A stretch of 6,898 nt of DNA, from the NCBI GenBank assembly GCA_937896205.1, contig CALBNA010000018.1:1-6898 (forward strand), written 5' to 3'. Under the pieces are notes generated by a model. It was not told where the DNA came from. It saw only the letters and a list, made by a program, of their open reading frames with translations, and did not search any database. A program made the position numbers and the translations under genes. This DNA is from an uncultured Campylobacter sp. Its GTDB lineage: Bacteria > Campylobacterota > Campylobacteria > Campylobacterales > Campylobacteraceae. Positions 1 through 5,975 of this stretch are shown here, one piece after another. Position 1 is the first letter of the stretch; each line of letters begins with the position of its first letter.

Positions 1-1
1 G

Positions 2-346
2 AAAAACGCATTTTTATCCAAAATTTTAAACGAAAAAATGAAAGCCGCAATCTCTAAAAATAGCGCGATCGGGTTTTTGACGCTCGGGTTTTTAAACGGG
101 CTGCTGCCGTGCGGAGTGGTTTATTATTTTTTAGCTTTAGCAGTAGCTAGCGGCAGCGGAGCAAAGGGCGCGGCGATCGCGGCTACGTTTGGCGCGGTTA
201 GCTTTTTTGCGATGAGTTTTTACGCGCTGGTTTTAAAGGCCGTGAGCGAAAAATTTAAAAAACACGCGCTAAATTTAAGTGGCGCGGCGATAATAATTTA
301 CGGAATTTATCTATCTTTTATAGGATTTACGGCGAGCAATGGATAA
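2..346 (+). CDS. TauE/SafE-like (DsbD_2-type) integral membrane protein, 3' part only
   Basis: The reading frame is open from the window edge, so the ATG at 38 is probably internal and the 5' part of the gene is missing; 114 residues are visible. The segment holds about three hydrophobic helices (roughly residues 23-46, 55-78 and 90-109 of the visible part) and the signature GFLNGLLPCGVVYYFLA. That signature is typical of the second half of the DsbD_2/UreH-like transmembrane family, usually annotated as sulfite exporter TauE/SafE. Such genes often accompany cbb3 oxidase or copper-handling genes, where a role in metal or thiol transport during cytochrome assembly has been suggested; the real substrate is not visible here. 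Its stop overlaps the next start by 8 bases, indicating cotranscription with the two-component genes. In C. jejuni the same position is occupied by the membrane protein gene Cj1493c (from memory). Confidence is good for family, low for function. Confidence 0.8.
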   Translation, partial: KNAFLSKILNEKMKAAISKNSAIGFLTLGFLNGLLPCGVVYYFLALAVASGSGAKGAAIAATFGAVSFFAMSFYALVLKAVSEKFKKHALNLSGAAIIIYGIYLSFIGFTASNG

Positions 347-1556
347 CATCAAGGAAAGATTCAGGCAGTATCAAGAGGCTATCGAGACTAGTAATATCGT
401 CTCAAAGACCGACACGAACGGCACTATCACCTTCGTAAACGATGAGTTTTGTAAGATGTCGGGCTTTACGCGCGAGGAGCTAATCGGCGCAAATCACAAC
501 ATCGTGCGCCATCCCGAGGTGCCAAAGGAGGTTTTTGCGCGGCTTTGGGATACGATTTTAGCCAAAAAAGTACACAAAGGCACGATAAGAAACCGCACCA
601 AGGACGGCCGCGACGTCTATCTAAACACGACTATCATCCCAATTTTGGATTTAAGCGGGCAGATCGAGGAGTTTCTTGCGATCAGGCATGACGTGACGGA
701 CGTGATAAACCTAAATAACGAGCTTGAAAAGACGAAAAAAGAGCTACTAAATTTAAACGAAAATCTCGAAAACAGAGTCGCCGAGCAGACGGCCAAGCTC
801 GTAAATTTAAACCAAAATCTAGAAAATTTGGTGAAAGCCGAGATCAAGAAAAACGAGGAAAAGACCAAAATGCTCTTTTTGCAGTCGCGTCTAGCCTCGA
901 TGGGCGAGATGATCGCAAACATCGCTCACCAGTGGCGCCAGCCGCTAAACGAGCTTAGCATTACGCTTTTTAAGCTAAAAGAGAGCGTGAAGTCAAACGA
1001 GAAATTTGAAGCCGGCTACGAGCACGCAAAGCGCGTAATAAAGGGCATGTCGCAGACGATCGAGGATTTTAGAAACTTTTTTAACGTCGAGCGCGAGAGG
1101 GAGCTTTTCTTGCCCTCGTCAGCGGTAGAAAACGCGCTAAAAATGGTGCAGGGAACCTACGAAAAAGAGGGCATAGACGTAAATTTGAAGCTAAAAAGCG
1201 AAGGTCAAATTTACGGCTTTGAGTCGCAGCTTTGTCAGGCCGTGATTATCCTACTTTCTAATGCCAAAGATGCGCTGGCAAATAAAAAAGACGATAAAAA
1301 AGTAACGCTAACGTTAGAAACAAAGGATAAATTTGCTATCATAAGAGTAACGGATAACGCCGGCGGTATAAAAGACGAGATAATGGACAAGATTTTTGAG
1401 CCGTATTTTACCACGAAGCACCCGAGTGCGGGTACTGGGATCGGTCTATATATGCTAAAAAGCATAGCTAAAAATCACGGTGGAAGCGCCGGCGCTAAAA
1501 ACGTAAAATTTGGAGCGGAATTTGAGATAAAACTGCCGCTAAAGGATGGAAAATGA
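339..1556 (+). CDS. Cytosolic PAS-domain sensor histidine kinase (BumS-like position)
   Basis: A 405-residue sensor kinase with no transmembrane segment. Domains in order: a PAS/PAC sensor (about 15-122), a Leu/Asn/Glu-rich coiled coil (about 123-180), a dimerisation/phosphoacceptor helix with His197 in the H box HQWRQPLN, and a HATPase domain. The HATPase shows the N box (LLSNAKDAL, Asn308), G1 (DNAGGI, 339-344), F box (FEPYFTT, 353-359) and G2 (GTGIGL, 365-370). The PAS is Aer-like: Asn34, Arg57-His58-Pro59 and Trp70 sit at the same residue numbers as in E. coli Aer, an FAD-binding redox sensor. This suggests, by inference, a flavin-based input. The residue after His197 is Gln rather than the usual Glu/Asp. 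The start at 339 overlaps the upstream stop by 8 bases and has only a weak ribosome-binding site, so translation is probably coupled. The partner is the regulator directly downstream. By synteny it matches the C. jejuni sensor reported as BumS (recalled, not checked). Confidence 0.93.
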   Translation: MDNIKERFRQYQEAIETSNIVSKTDTNGTITFVNDEFCKMSGFTREELIGANHNIVRHPEVPKEVFARLWDTILAKKVHKGTIRNRTKDGRDVYLNTTIIPILDLSGQIEEFLAIRHDVTDVINLNNELEKTKKELLNLNENLENRVAEQTAKLVNLNQNLENLVKAEIKKNEEKTKMLFLQSRLASMGEMIANIAHQWRQPLNELSITLFKLKESVKSNEKFEAGYEHAKRVIKGMSQTIEDFRNFFNVERERELFLPSSAVENALKMVQGTYEKEGIDVNLKLKSEGQIYGFESQLCQAVIILLSNAKDALANKKDDKKVTLTLETKDKFAIIRVTDNAGGIKDEIMDKIFEPYFTTKHPSAGTGIGLYMLKSIAKNHGGSAGAKNVKFGAEFEIKLPLKDGK

Positions 1557-2230
1557 AAAATTTTAAAGAGCTAACGCTACTGCTAGTCGAGGACGAGGAT
1601 GGCATAAGGGAGTCGATGCAAGAGGTTTTTGGCGGCGTATTTCAAAAGGTCATCTCGGCCTCAAACGGCGACGAAGGTCTTAAGAAATTTAAAAAATTTA
1701 GCCCCGACATCGTGATAGCTGATATCATGATGCCTATCATGGACGGGCTTGAGATGTCAAGGCAGATAAAAGAGTTCTCAAAAAACACGCCCGTAGTGAT
1801 CCTAAGCGCATATAGCGAAAAAGAAAAGCTGCTAAAAGCTATCGACGTAGGCATCGATAAATACGTGATCAAGCCTATCGACATGGACGAGCTTTTCGTC
1901 GTGCTAGAGCAGATCGTAAAAACCAAAATCATAGGCGCCGATATCATCGAGATTTCTGGCGGATATTCGTTTAATCAAACCAAAAAAGTGCTCGTAAAAA
2001 ACGGCGTAGAGATCGCGCTAACTAAAAAAGAGCTGGCCTTCATCTCTCTTTTAGTTAAACGCATCGGCACGCTCGTTTTAACCGAGGAGATCAGAAACGT
2101 GGTGTGGTTTGGCGAAAAGGTAAACGATCCTGCCGTTAGGACATTTATCAAGCGAATACGCGATAAAGTGGGCGCCGGACTCATCAAAAACTCGCCGGGT
2201 CTTGGCTATAAAATCGAGCTAAAAAAGTAA
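1553..2230 (+). CDS. OmpR-family response regulator (BumR-like position)
   Basis: A 225-residue DNA-binding response regulator. The receiver domain (about 6-122) has the acidic pair Glu13-Asp14, phosphoacceptor Asp57 in IADIMMP, Ser85 in VVILSA and Lys107 in YVIKPID, so all residues needed for phosphorylation are present. The C-terminal winged helix-turn-helix (about 135-223) carries the OmpR/PhoB features LTKKELAFISLLV, a recognition-helix region VRTFIKRIRDKV and the closing NSPGLGYKIE wing. Its ATG overlaps the kinase stop by four bases (ATGA) and is preceded by AAAGGA at 1541-1546. The kinase is therefore its obvious partner. The oxidase genes begin 95 bases downstream, so it may regulate ccoNOQP as well as its own operon; this is inference. 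By position it corresponds to C. jejuni Cj1491c, reported as BumR (recalled). Confidence 0.95.
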   Translation: MKNFKELTLLLVEDEDGIRESMQEVFGGVFQKVISASNGDEGLKKFKKFSPDIVIADIMMPIMDGLEMSRQIKEFSKNTPVVILSAYSEKEKLLKAIDVGIDKYVIKPIDMDELFVVLEQIVKTKIIGADIIEISGGYSFNQTKKVLVKNGVEIALTKKELAFISLLVKRIGTLVLTEEIRNVVWFGEKVNDPAVRTFIKRIRDKVGAGLIKNSPGLGYKIELKK

Positions 2231-2275
2231 AATTTGAAACGTAAATTTAGGTCGGTTAAGCGATTTTACACTAAA

Positions 2276-2301
2276 AATCTAATAAAATAACAATCTAATA
2301 A
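2276..2301 (+). repeat. 10-base direct repeat, 16-base period, upstream of ccoN
   Basis: AATCTAATAA occurs at 2276-2285 and again at 2292-2301, separated by AATAAC. The copies overlap the candidate -10 TAAAAT and lie 25-50 bases before the ccoN start. OmpR-family regulators commonly bind direct repeats, though usually with a spacing near 10-11 bases, so a regulator site is possible but unproven. The sequence is AT-rich and of low complexity, so chance or slippage is a real alternative. Confidence 0.5.
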
Positions 2302-2312
2302 CAAAATAAACA

Positions 2313-2320
2313 AAGGAGGA
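2313..2320 (+). promoter_or_regulatory. Strong ribosome-binding site for ccoN
   Basis: AAGGAGGA lies five bases before the ATG at 2326. It is a near-perfect Shine-Dalgarno sequence, fixes the ccoN start, and fits the high expression expected for an oxidase catalytic subunit. Confidence 0.85.
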
Positions 2321-2325
2321 TATCG

Positions 2326-3807
2326 ATGCGACTAGACAGGGCGCTAAGCTACGACTACACGGTCGCCAAGTATTTTATGTTCGCGACGATACTGTTTGGG
2401 ATAGTCGGTATGAGCGTCGGCGTTTTCATAGCGTTTCAGATGGCGTACCCGGACTTAAACTATCTCGCGGGCGAATACGGCACCTTTAGCCGCCTAAGAC
2501 CGTTGCACACGGCAGGCGTGATATTTGGATTTATGCTTTCGGGCGTTTTTGCGACGTGGTACTATATCGGACAGAGGGTTTTAAAGGTCTCTATGAGCGA
2601 GTCGCCGTTTTTGATGGCGGTAGGCAAGCTGCACTTTTGGATATATATGCTGGTTATGGCAGGCGGCGTATTTAGCCTGCTTGCCGGCGTTAGCACGTCA
2701 AAAGAGTACGCCGAGCTAGAGTGGCCGCTAGATATCGGTGTGGTCGTGCTTTGGGTGCTTTGGGGCGTTAGTATATTCGGCCTTATCGGTATCCGCCGCG
2801 AGAGAACGCTTTATATCTCGGTTTGGTATTTTATCGCTACGTTTCTCGGTATCGCGATGCTTTATCTGTTTAACAACATGGCCGTGCCGACCAAGCTGGT
2901 TTCGGGATACGGCAACTGGTGGCACTCGGTCTCGATGTATGCGGGCGCAAATGATGCGCTAGTGCAGTGGTGGTACGGGCATAATGCCGTGGCGTTTGTA
3001 TTTACCGTGCCGATAATCGCTCAAATTTACTATTTCCTCCCTAAAGAGAGCGGTCAGCCGATATTTTCCTACAAGCTTTCGATTTTCTCGTTTTGGAGCC
3101 TCATGTTCCTTTATCTTTGGGCGGGCGGACACCATCTGATCTACTCTGCGGTGCCCGACTGGATGCAGACGATGGGTTCTGTGTTTTCGGTGGTTTTGAT
3201 ACTGCCGTCTTGGGGATCTGCGATAAATATGCTTCTAACGATGCGCGGCGAGTGGCAGCAGCTTAGAGAAAATCCTCTTATCAAATTTATGATTTTAGGC
3301 TCGACGTTTTATATGTTTTCTACTCTTGAGGGGCCGATTTTAGCGATCAAATCAGTAAACGCCCTAGCGCACTTTACCGACTGGGTGCCGGGCCACGTGC
3401 ACGACGGTACGCTAGGCTGGGTCGGATTTATGACGATGGCAGCGCTTTATCACATGACGCCTCGAGTGTTTAAACGCGAAATTTACTCGAAATCCTTGAT
3501 GGAAATTCAGTTTTGGATACAGACTATCGGCATCGTGCTTTATTTTTCATCGATGTGGATCGCGGGCATCACGCAGGGTATGATGTGGCGCGCGACCGAC
3601 GAATACGGAAATTTGGCCTATTCGTTTATAGATACGGTAATAAACATCGTGCCGTACTACTGGATCAGAGCCGTGGGCGGACTGCTCTATCTGCTAGGAT
3701 TTTTCATCTTTGTTTATAACATCTACAAGAGTTTTGGCGCCAAAGCGCTCGTAAAAGAGCCGCTAAGCGCGAGTCCTGCGGGCGTAAAGGAGGTTGCTAA
3801 TGTTTAG
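2326..3807 (+). CDS. ccoN: cbb3-type cytochrome c oxidase catalytic subunit I (CcoN)
   Basis: Catalytic subunit of the high-affinity cbb3 oxidase. It reduces O2 to water with electrons from c-type cytochromes and pumps protons across the inner membrane. The 493-residue length and roughly 12 hydrophobic helices are normal for the family. Ligands can be read directly: His61 (RLRPLHTAG) and His359 for low-spin heme b, His357 (VPGHVHDGT) for heme b3, and His219 (WWYGHN), His269 and His270 (GGHH) for CuB. Tyr263 lies six residues before the His-His pair, where the His-crosslinked tyrosine of the P. stutzeri enzyme sits. All key residues are present, so the enzyme should be active. It heads the ccoNOQP operon, has its own intergenic region and strong ribosome-binding site, and its stop overlaps ccoO by 8 bases. 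Confidence 0.99.
   Translation: MRLDRALSYDYTVAKYFMFATILFGIVGMSVGVFIAFQMAYPDLNYLAGEYGTFSRLRPLHTAGVIFGFMLSGVFATWYYIGQRVLKVSMSESPFLMAVGKLHFWIYMLVMAGGVFSLLAGVSTSKEYAELEWPLDIGVVVLWVLWGVSIFGLIGIRRERTLYISVWYFIATFLGIAMLYLFNNMAVPTKLVSGYGNWWHSVSMYAGANDALVQWWYGHNAVAFVFTVPIIAQIYYFLPKESGQPIFSYKLSIFSFWSLMFLYLWAGGHHLIYSAVPDWMQTMGSVFSVVLILPSWGSAINMLLTMRGEWQQLRENPLIKFMILGSTFYMFSTLEGPILAIKSVNALAHFTDWVPGHVHDGTLGWVGFMTMAALYHMTPRVFKREIYSKSLMEIQFWIQTIGIVLYFSSMWIAGITQGMMWRATDEYGNLAYSFIDTVINIVPYYWIRAVGGLLYLLGFFIFVYNIYKSFGAKALVKEPLSASPAGVKEVANV
3786..3793 (+). promoter_or_regulatory. Ribosome-binding site deciding the ccoO start
   Basis: AAAGGAGG ends at 3793, directly before an in-frame TTG at 3794 and six bases before the ATG at 3800. 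The spacing rules out the TTG as a start and supports the ATG, giving a protein that begins MFSWLEKNPF. Confidence 0.85.
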
Positions 3808-4465
3808 TTGGTTAGAAAAAAATCCCTTCTTTTTTGCGGTTATGGTTTTTGTGATCATCGCCTATGCGGGCGTGATTGAGATTTTGCCTGATTTTGCCAA
3901 CAGAGCTAGGCCGCTTGAGGGCACCAAGCCGCCGACGGTTTTACAGCTTGCGGGCAAACACGTGTATATGAAAGATAGCTGTAACGCCTGCCATACGCAG
4001 CAAATTCGCCCTTTTAAGGCAGAGACCGACAGATACGGCATGTATTCGCTAAGCGGCGAGTATGCGTTTGACCGTCCGCATCTTTGGGGATCAAAGAGAA
4101 CCGGCCCCGATCTTTGGCGCGTGGGTAACTACCGCACTACCGACTGGCACGAAAATCACATGAAAGAGCCGACCTCTGTGGTGCCGGGCTCCATAATGCC
4201 CGCTTACAAGCATCACTTTAGCAACAACGCCGACATCGAGACGGCATACGGCGAGGCGGTAACGACGAAAAAGGTATTTGGCGTACCGTACGACGTAGAG
4301 GGCATGCCAAAACTCGGCACCTACGAGGAAGCGCAAGCGGCCGCCAAAGAAGAAGCCGCCGCTATAGTTGAAGAGATGAAGGATGAAGAGGTCAAAAAGG
4401 CCTTTGAGCGCGGAGAGATCCGCGAGATAGTGGCGCTCATCGCCTATCTAAATAGCTTAAAATAG
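3800..4465 (+). CDS. ccoO: cbb3 oxidase mono-heme cytochrome c subunit II (CcoO)
   Basis: A 221-residue membrane-anchored mono-heme cytochrome c that passes electrons from CcoP to the CcoN heme/copper centre. One N-terminal transmembrane anchor (about 9-30) is followed by a periplasmic domain. Heme c attaches at Cys61-Cys64-His65 (CNACH). The likely axial methionine is Met133 in GSIMPAY. The family signatures ETDRYG, WGSKRTGPDL and NYRTTDWHENH are present. A charged, Ala/Glu/Lys-rich segment (about 174-206) sits between the cytochrome core and the C-terminal helix. The ATG at 3800 is preferred over the in-frame TTG six bases upstream because of ribosome-binding-site spacing. The start overlaps the ccoN stop by 8 bases, consistent with coupled synthesis of the two core subunits. 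Confidence 0.98.
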   Translation: MFSWLEKNPFFFAVMVFVIIAYAGVIEILPDFANRARPLEGTKPPTVLQLAGKHVYMKDSCNACHTQQIRPFKAETDRYGMYSLSGEYAFDRPHLWGSKRTGPDLWRVGNYRTTDWHENHMKEPTSVVPGSIMPAYKHHFSNNADIETAYGEAVTTKKVFGVPYDVEGMPKLGTYEEAQAAAKEEAAAIVEEMKDEEVKKAFERGEIREIVALIAYLNSLK

Positions 4466-4473
4466 GCAAATTT

Positions 4474-4695
4474 ATGGACGCGCAAACTCTAAGAGAGCTC
4501 CAAGGATACGGAGCTTTTATCTTTCTAGCCGTGTACGCCGCGCTTCTTTACGGATACTATTTTCATCTATATAGATCCGAAAAGAGCGGCAGGCGAAACT
4601 ACGAAAGATACTCCGACCTCGCCCTAAAAGACGGCATCGACGAGGAAATTTTAGAGTCTGCGTCCATAGAGCAAAACGCTAAAAAGGAAAAATAA
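4474..4695 (+). CDS. ccoQ: cbb3 oxidase small subunit (CcoQ/FixQ)
   Basis: A 73-residue single-span membrane protein between ccoO and ccoP, the standard ccoQ position. The hydrophobic segment is about residues 11-30 (YGAFIFLAVYAALLYGYYFH), followed by a basic then acidic cytoplasmic tail rich in Lys, Arg and Glu. CcoQ proteins help keep the assembled complex stable and promote CcoP association in other bacteria. The sequence is poorly conserved, so the call rests on size, topology and position. The ribosome-binding site is weak (AGG at 4464-4466), and the gene begins 8 bases after the ccoO stop, so its translation probably depends on coupling. Its stop shares one base with the ccoP start. Confidence 0.92.
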   Translation: MDAQTLRELQGYGAFIFLAVYAALLYGYYFHLYRSEKSGRRNYERYSDLALKDGIDEEILESASIEQNAKKEK

Positions 4696-5555
4696 TGCAA
4701 TGGTTTAATTTAGAAGATAACGTAAATTTACTGGGGCTTATCGGAGCTATTGCTATCGTTTTGGCCACGGCTTTCGTCGTAAGTCGCTTGGTCGGGCAGA
4801 TGAAGGTAGCAAAACCTAAGGCCGAGCTTAGCGAGCATAGCTGGGACGGCATAGGCGAGTACAAAAACCCTCTGCCGCTGGGCTGGGCGGTCGTTTACGT
4901 GCTGGTTATCGTTTGGGCTTTGTGGTATATGCTAGCAGGCTATCCGCTAAACTCATACTCGCAGATTGGCGAATACAACGAGGAAGTCGCCGCTGCGAAT
5001 GCTAAATTTGAAAAGAACTTCGCAAATCCGGACGCCAAGACGCTTCACGCGATGGGCGAGAGCGTGTTTTTGGTGCAGTGCTCGGCCTGCCACGGTATCA
5101 CCGGCGACGGCATAAACGGCAAGGCCGCAGACCTTTCCAAATGGGGCAGCGAAGAGGGTATATATGATACGATAATAAACGGTTCAAAAGGCCTTGAGTA
5201 CCCGATGGGCGAGATGCCTGCGGGTATGGCGGACGAGGAGGGCGCAAAGGCGATCGCGGCCTACATCGCTAAGGAAATTTCAGGCATAAAAAAGACTAAA
5301 AACGAAAATTTGGTAGCTAGCGGCAAGGAGCTTTTTGCGACCTGCGCAGCCTGCCACGGCGAGGACGGCAAAGGCATGGATGGCATGAGCCCCGATCTAA
5401 CCAAATACGGCACGGCGTCATTTGTCGAGGACGTGCTTCAGCGCGGCAAAAAAGGCGCTATCGGCGTGATGCCTAAATTTAACGACGGCAGGCTAAACGC
5501 CTTGCAGCAAAAAGCGGTCGGCGAGTACGTTATCTCGCTTTCTAAAGGAGAATAA
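4695..5555 (+). CDS. ccoP: cbb3 oxidase di-heme cytochrome c subunit III (CcoP)
   Basis: A 286-residue di-heme cytochrome c, the electron entry subunit of the cbb3 oxidase. Two N-terminal membrane helices (about 10-34 and 62-82) flank a short loop; this is the longer, two-helix CcoP form. Two periplasmic cytochrome c domains follow. Heme-binding sites are Cys129-Cys132-His133 (CSACH, then GITGDG) and Cys217-Cys220-His221 (CAACH, then GEDGKG). Likely axial methionines are Met174 (GEMPAG) and Met259 (GVMPKF). Both domains appear intact. The start codon overlaps the ccoQ stop as TAATG, with AAGGA at 4684-4688 as ribosome-binding site. The downstream DUF4006 gene begins immediately after the stop. 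Confidence 0.98.
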   Translation: MQWFNLEDNVNLLGLIGAIAIVLATAFVVSRLVGQMKVAKPKAELSEHSWDGIGEYKNPLPLGWAVVYVLVIVWALWYMLAGYPLNSYSQIGEYNEEVAAANAKFEKNFANPDAKTLHAMGESVFLVQCSACHGITGDGINGKAADLSKWGSEEGIYDTIINGSKGLEYPMGEMPAGMADEEGAKAIAAYIAKEISGIKKTKNENLVASGKELFATCAACHGEDGKGMDGMSPDLTKYGTASFVEDVLQRGKKGAIGVMPKFNDGRLNALQQKAVGEYVISLSKGE

Positions 5556-5765
5556 ATGGAAAACACGAATCGAAACGTTTTCGGCCTCCACGGCGTGACG
5601 GGGTTGCTCATAGCGACCGGGCTACTGCTAGCGATCCTAGCGACGCTTACGTACTACGCGATAAAGCTCCAGCAAGAAGTCGCGCAAAAGCCATACACGC
5701 TAAACGTCTCCGAGCTAAAGATGAAAAGCGCGGATAACGCCAAGCAAGTGCGCGTGAAGGAGTAG
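5556..5765 (+). CDS. DUF4006-family small membrane protein of the cbb3 operon
   Basis: A 69-residue protein with one membrane helix (about 14-36), a short N-terminal segment and a polar, Lys-rich tail likely facing the periplasm. The sequence (NVFGLHGVTGLLIA at the N terminus, then ATLTYYAIKLQQEVAQKPY) matches the DUF4006 family as I recall it, which sits directly after ccoP in Campylobacterota (Cj1486c position in C. jejuni). It starts with no gap after the ccoP stop, and AAAGGAG at 5544-5550 inside the ccoP end serves as ribosome-binding site, so it should be made together with the oxidase. An accessory role in assembly or stability of the complex is inferred only from context; no motif indicates catalysis or cofactor binding. 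Confidence 0.9.
   Translation: MENTNRNVFGLHGVTGLLIATGLLLAILATLTYYAIKLQQEVAQKPYTLNVSELKMKSADNAKQVRVKE
5757..5762 (+). promoter_or_regulatory. Ribosome-binding site supporting the 33-residue ORF
   Basis: AAGGAG is placed five bases before the ATG at 5768, inside the last codons of the DUF4006 gene. This clean signal is the main reason to treat the tiny downstream ORF as a real gene. Confidence 0.75.
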
Positions 5766-5767
5766 CC

Positions 5768-5869
5768 ATGCAAGCGTTTTTAGAAAAAATCATCGTCGCG
5801 GGACTCATTGCGGCGGCGGCATTTACGGCGTGGGCGGTGCTAACGCCAAATCACCTTTTTGTGGGATGA
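5768..5869 (+). CDS. 33-residue single-span membrane microprotein in the cbb3 operon
   Basis: A very short ORF starting two bases after the DUF4006 stop, with a good ribosome-binding site. The product begins MQAFLEKIIVAGL, continues through an Ala-rich hydrophobic stretch (about residues 7-26) and ends TPNHLFVG. It is thus almost entirely one membrane helix with a short tail. A terminator-like hairpin begins 13 bases after the stop, making this the last gene of the oxidase unit. Small subunits of this kind stabilise several terminal oxidases (for example CydX, and CcoM of P. stutzeri cbb3), so an accessory-subunit role is a reasonable hypothesis but unproven. In C. jejuni a small gene, Cj1485c, occupies this position (recalled). 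Similarity could not be tested. Confidence 0.68.
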   Translation: MQAFLEKIIVAGLIAAAAFTAWAVLTPNHLFVG

Positions 5870-5882
5870 AATTTGATAAATC

Positions 5883-5910
5883 AAGAGGCGCAAACTCGGC
5901 CGCCTCTTTT
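5883..5910 (+). terminator. Probable Rho-independent terminator after the cbb3 operon
   Basis: A perfect 8-bp stem, AAGAGGCG (5883-5890) with CGCCTCTT (5901-5908), encloses a 10-base loop and runs into TTTT at 5907-5910. It lies just after the microprotein stop. The T tract is short, so termination may be partial, allowing some transcription into the downstream genes. Confidence 0.65.
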
Positions 5911-5975
5911 CAAATTTTAGGCTTAAATTTAGTCGGCGCACCTTGCTTGTTGCGCAAAAAAGTGCGACTAGGCCG

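Larger units (their letters stand above)
2231..2325 (+). promoter_or_regulatory. Intergenic control region upstream of ccoN
   Basis: This 95-base AT-rich gap is the only sizeable spacer between the regulator gene and ccoN and is the likely promoter region of the oxidase operon. Candidate elements seen by eye: TTGAAA at 2234-2239 (-35-like, but poorly spaced to any good -10), TACACT at 2267-2272, and TAAAAT at 2283-2288 (five of six matches to TATAAT). A perfect 10-base direct repeat overlaps the last of these. Campylobacter vegetative promoters often lack a conserved -35, so no single promoter can be chosen with confidence. No strong terminator hairpin is visible after the regulator gene, so read-through from upstream is possible. 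Confidence 0.45.

Noticed and set aside
38..40. ATG at 38 as the true start of the TauE/SafE-like gene
   Set aside because: The frame is open back to the window edge, no ribosome-binding site precedes it, and the visible part is too short for the family, so the gene is truncated by the window.
617..1465. Reverse-strand ORFs inside the histidine kinase gene
   Set aside because: Phe/Ser-rich antisense shadows of the Lys/Glu-rich kinase coding sequence, with no ribosome-binding site.
2728..2962. Overlapping short ORFs on both strands inside ccoN
   Set aside because: They are out-of-frame shadows of a strongly conserved gene with all ligands intact.
3794..3799. TTG at 3794 as the ccoO start
   Set aside because: It directly abuts the Shine-Dalgarno sequence with no spacer; ATG 3800 has a six-base spacer and gives the usual CcoO N terminus.
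5950..5957. TTGCGCAA palindrome as a regulator operator
   Set aside because: An isolated 8-base palindrome with no second copy or known match; too little to support.
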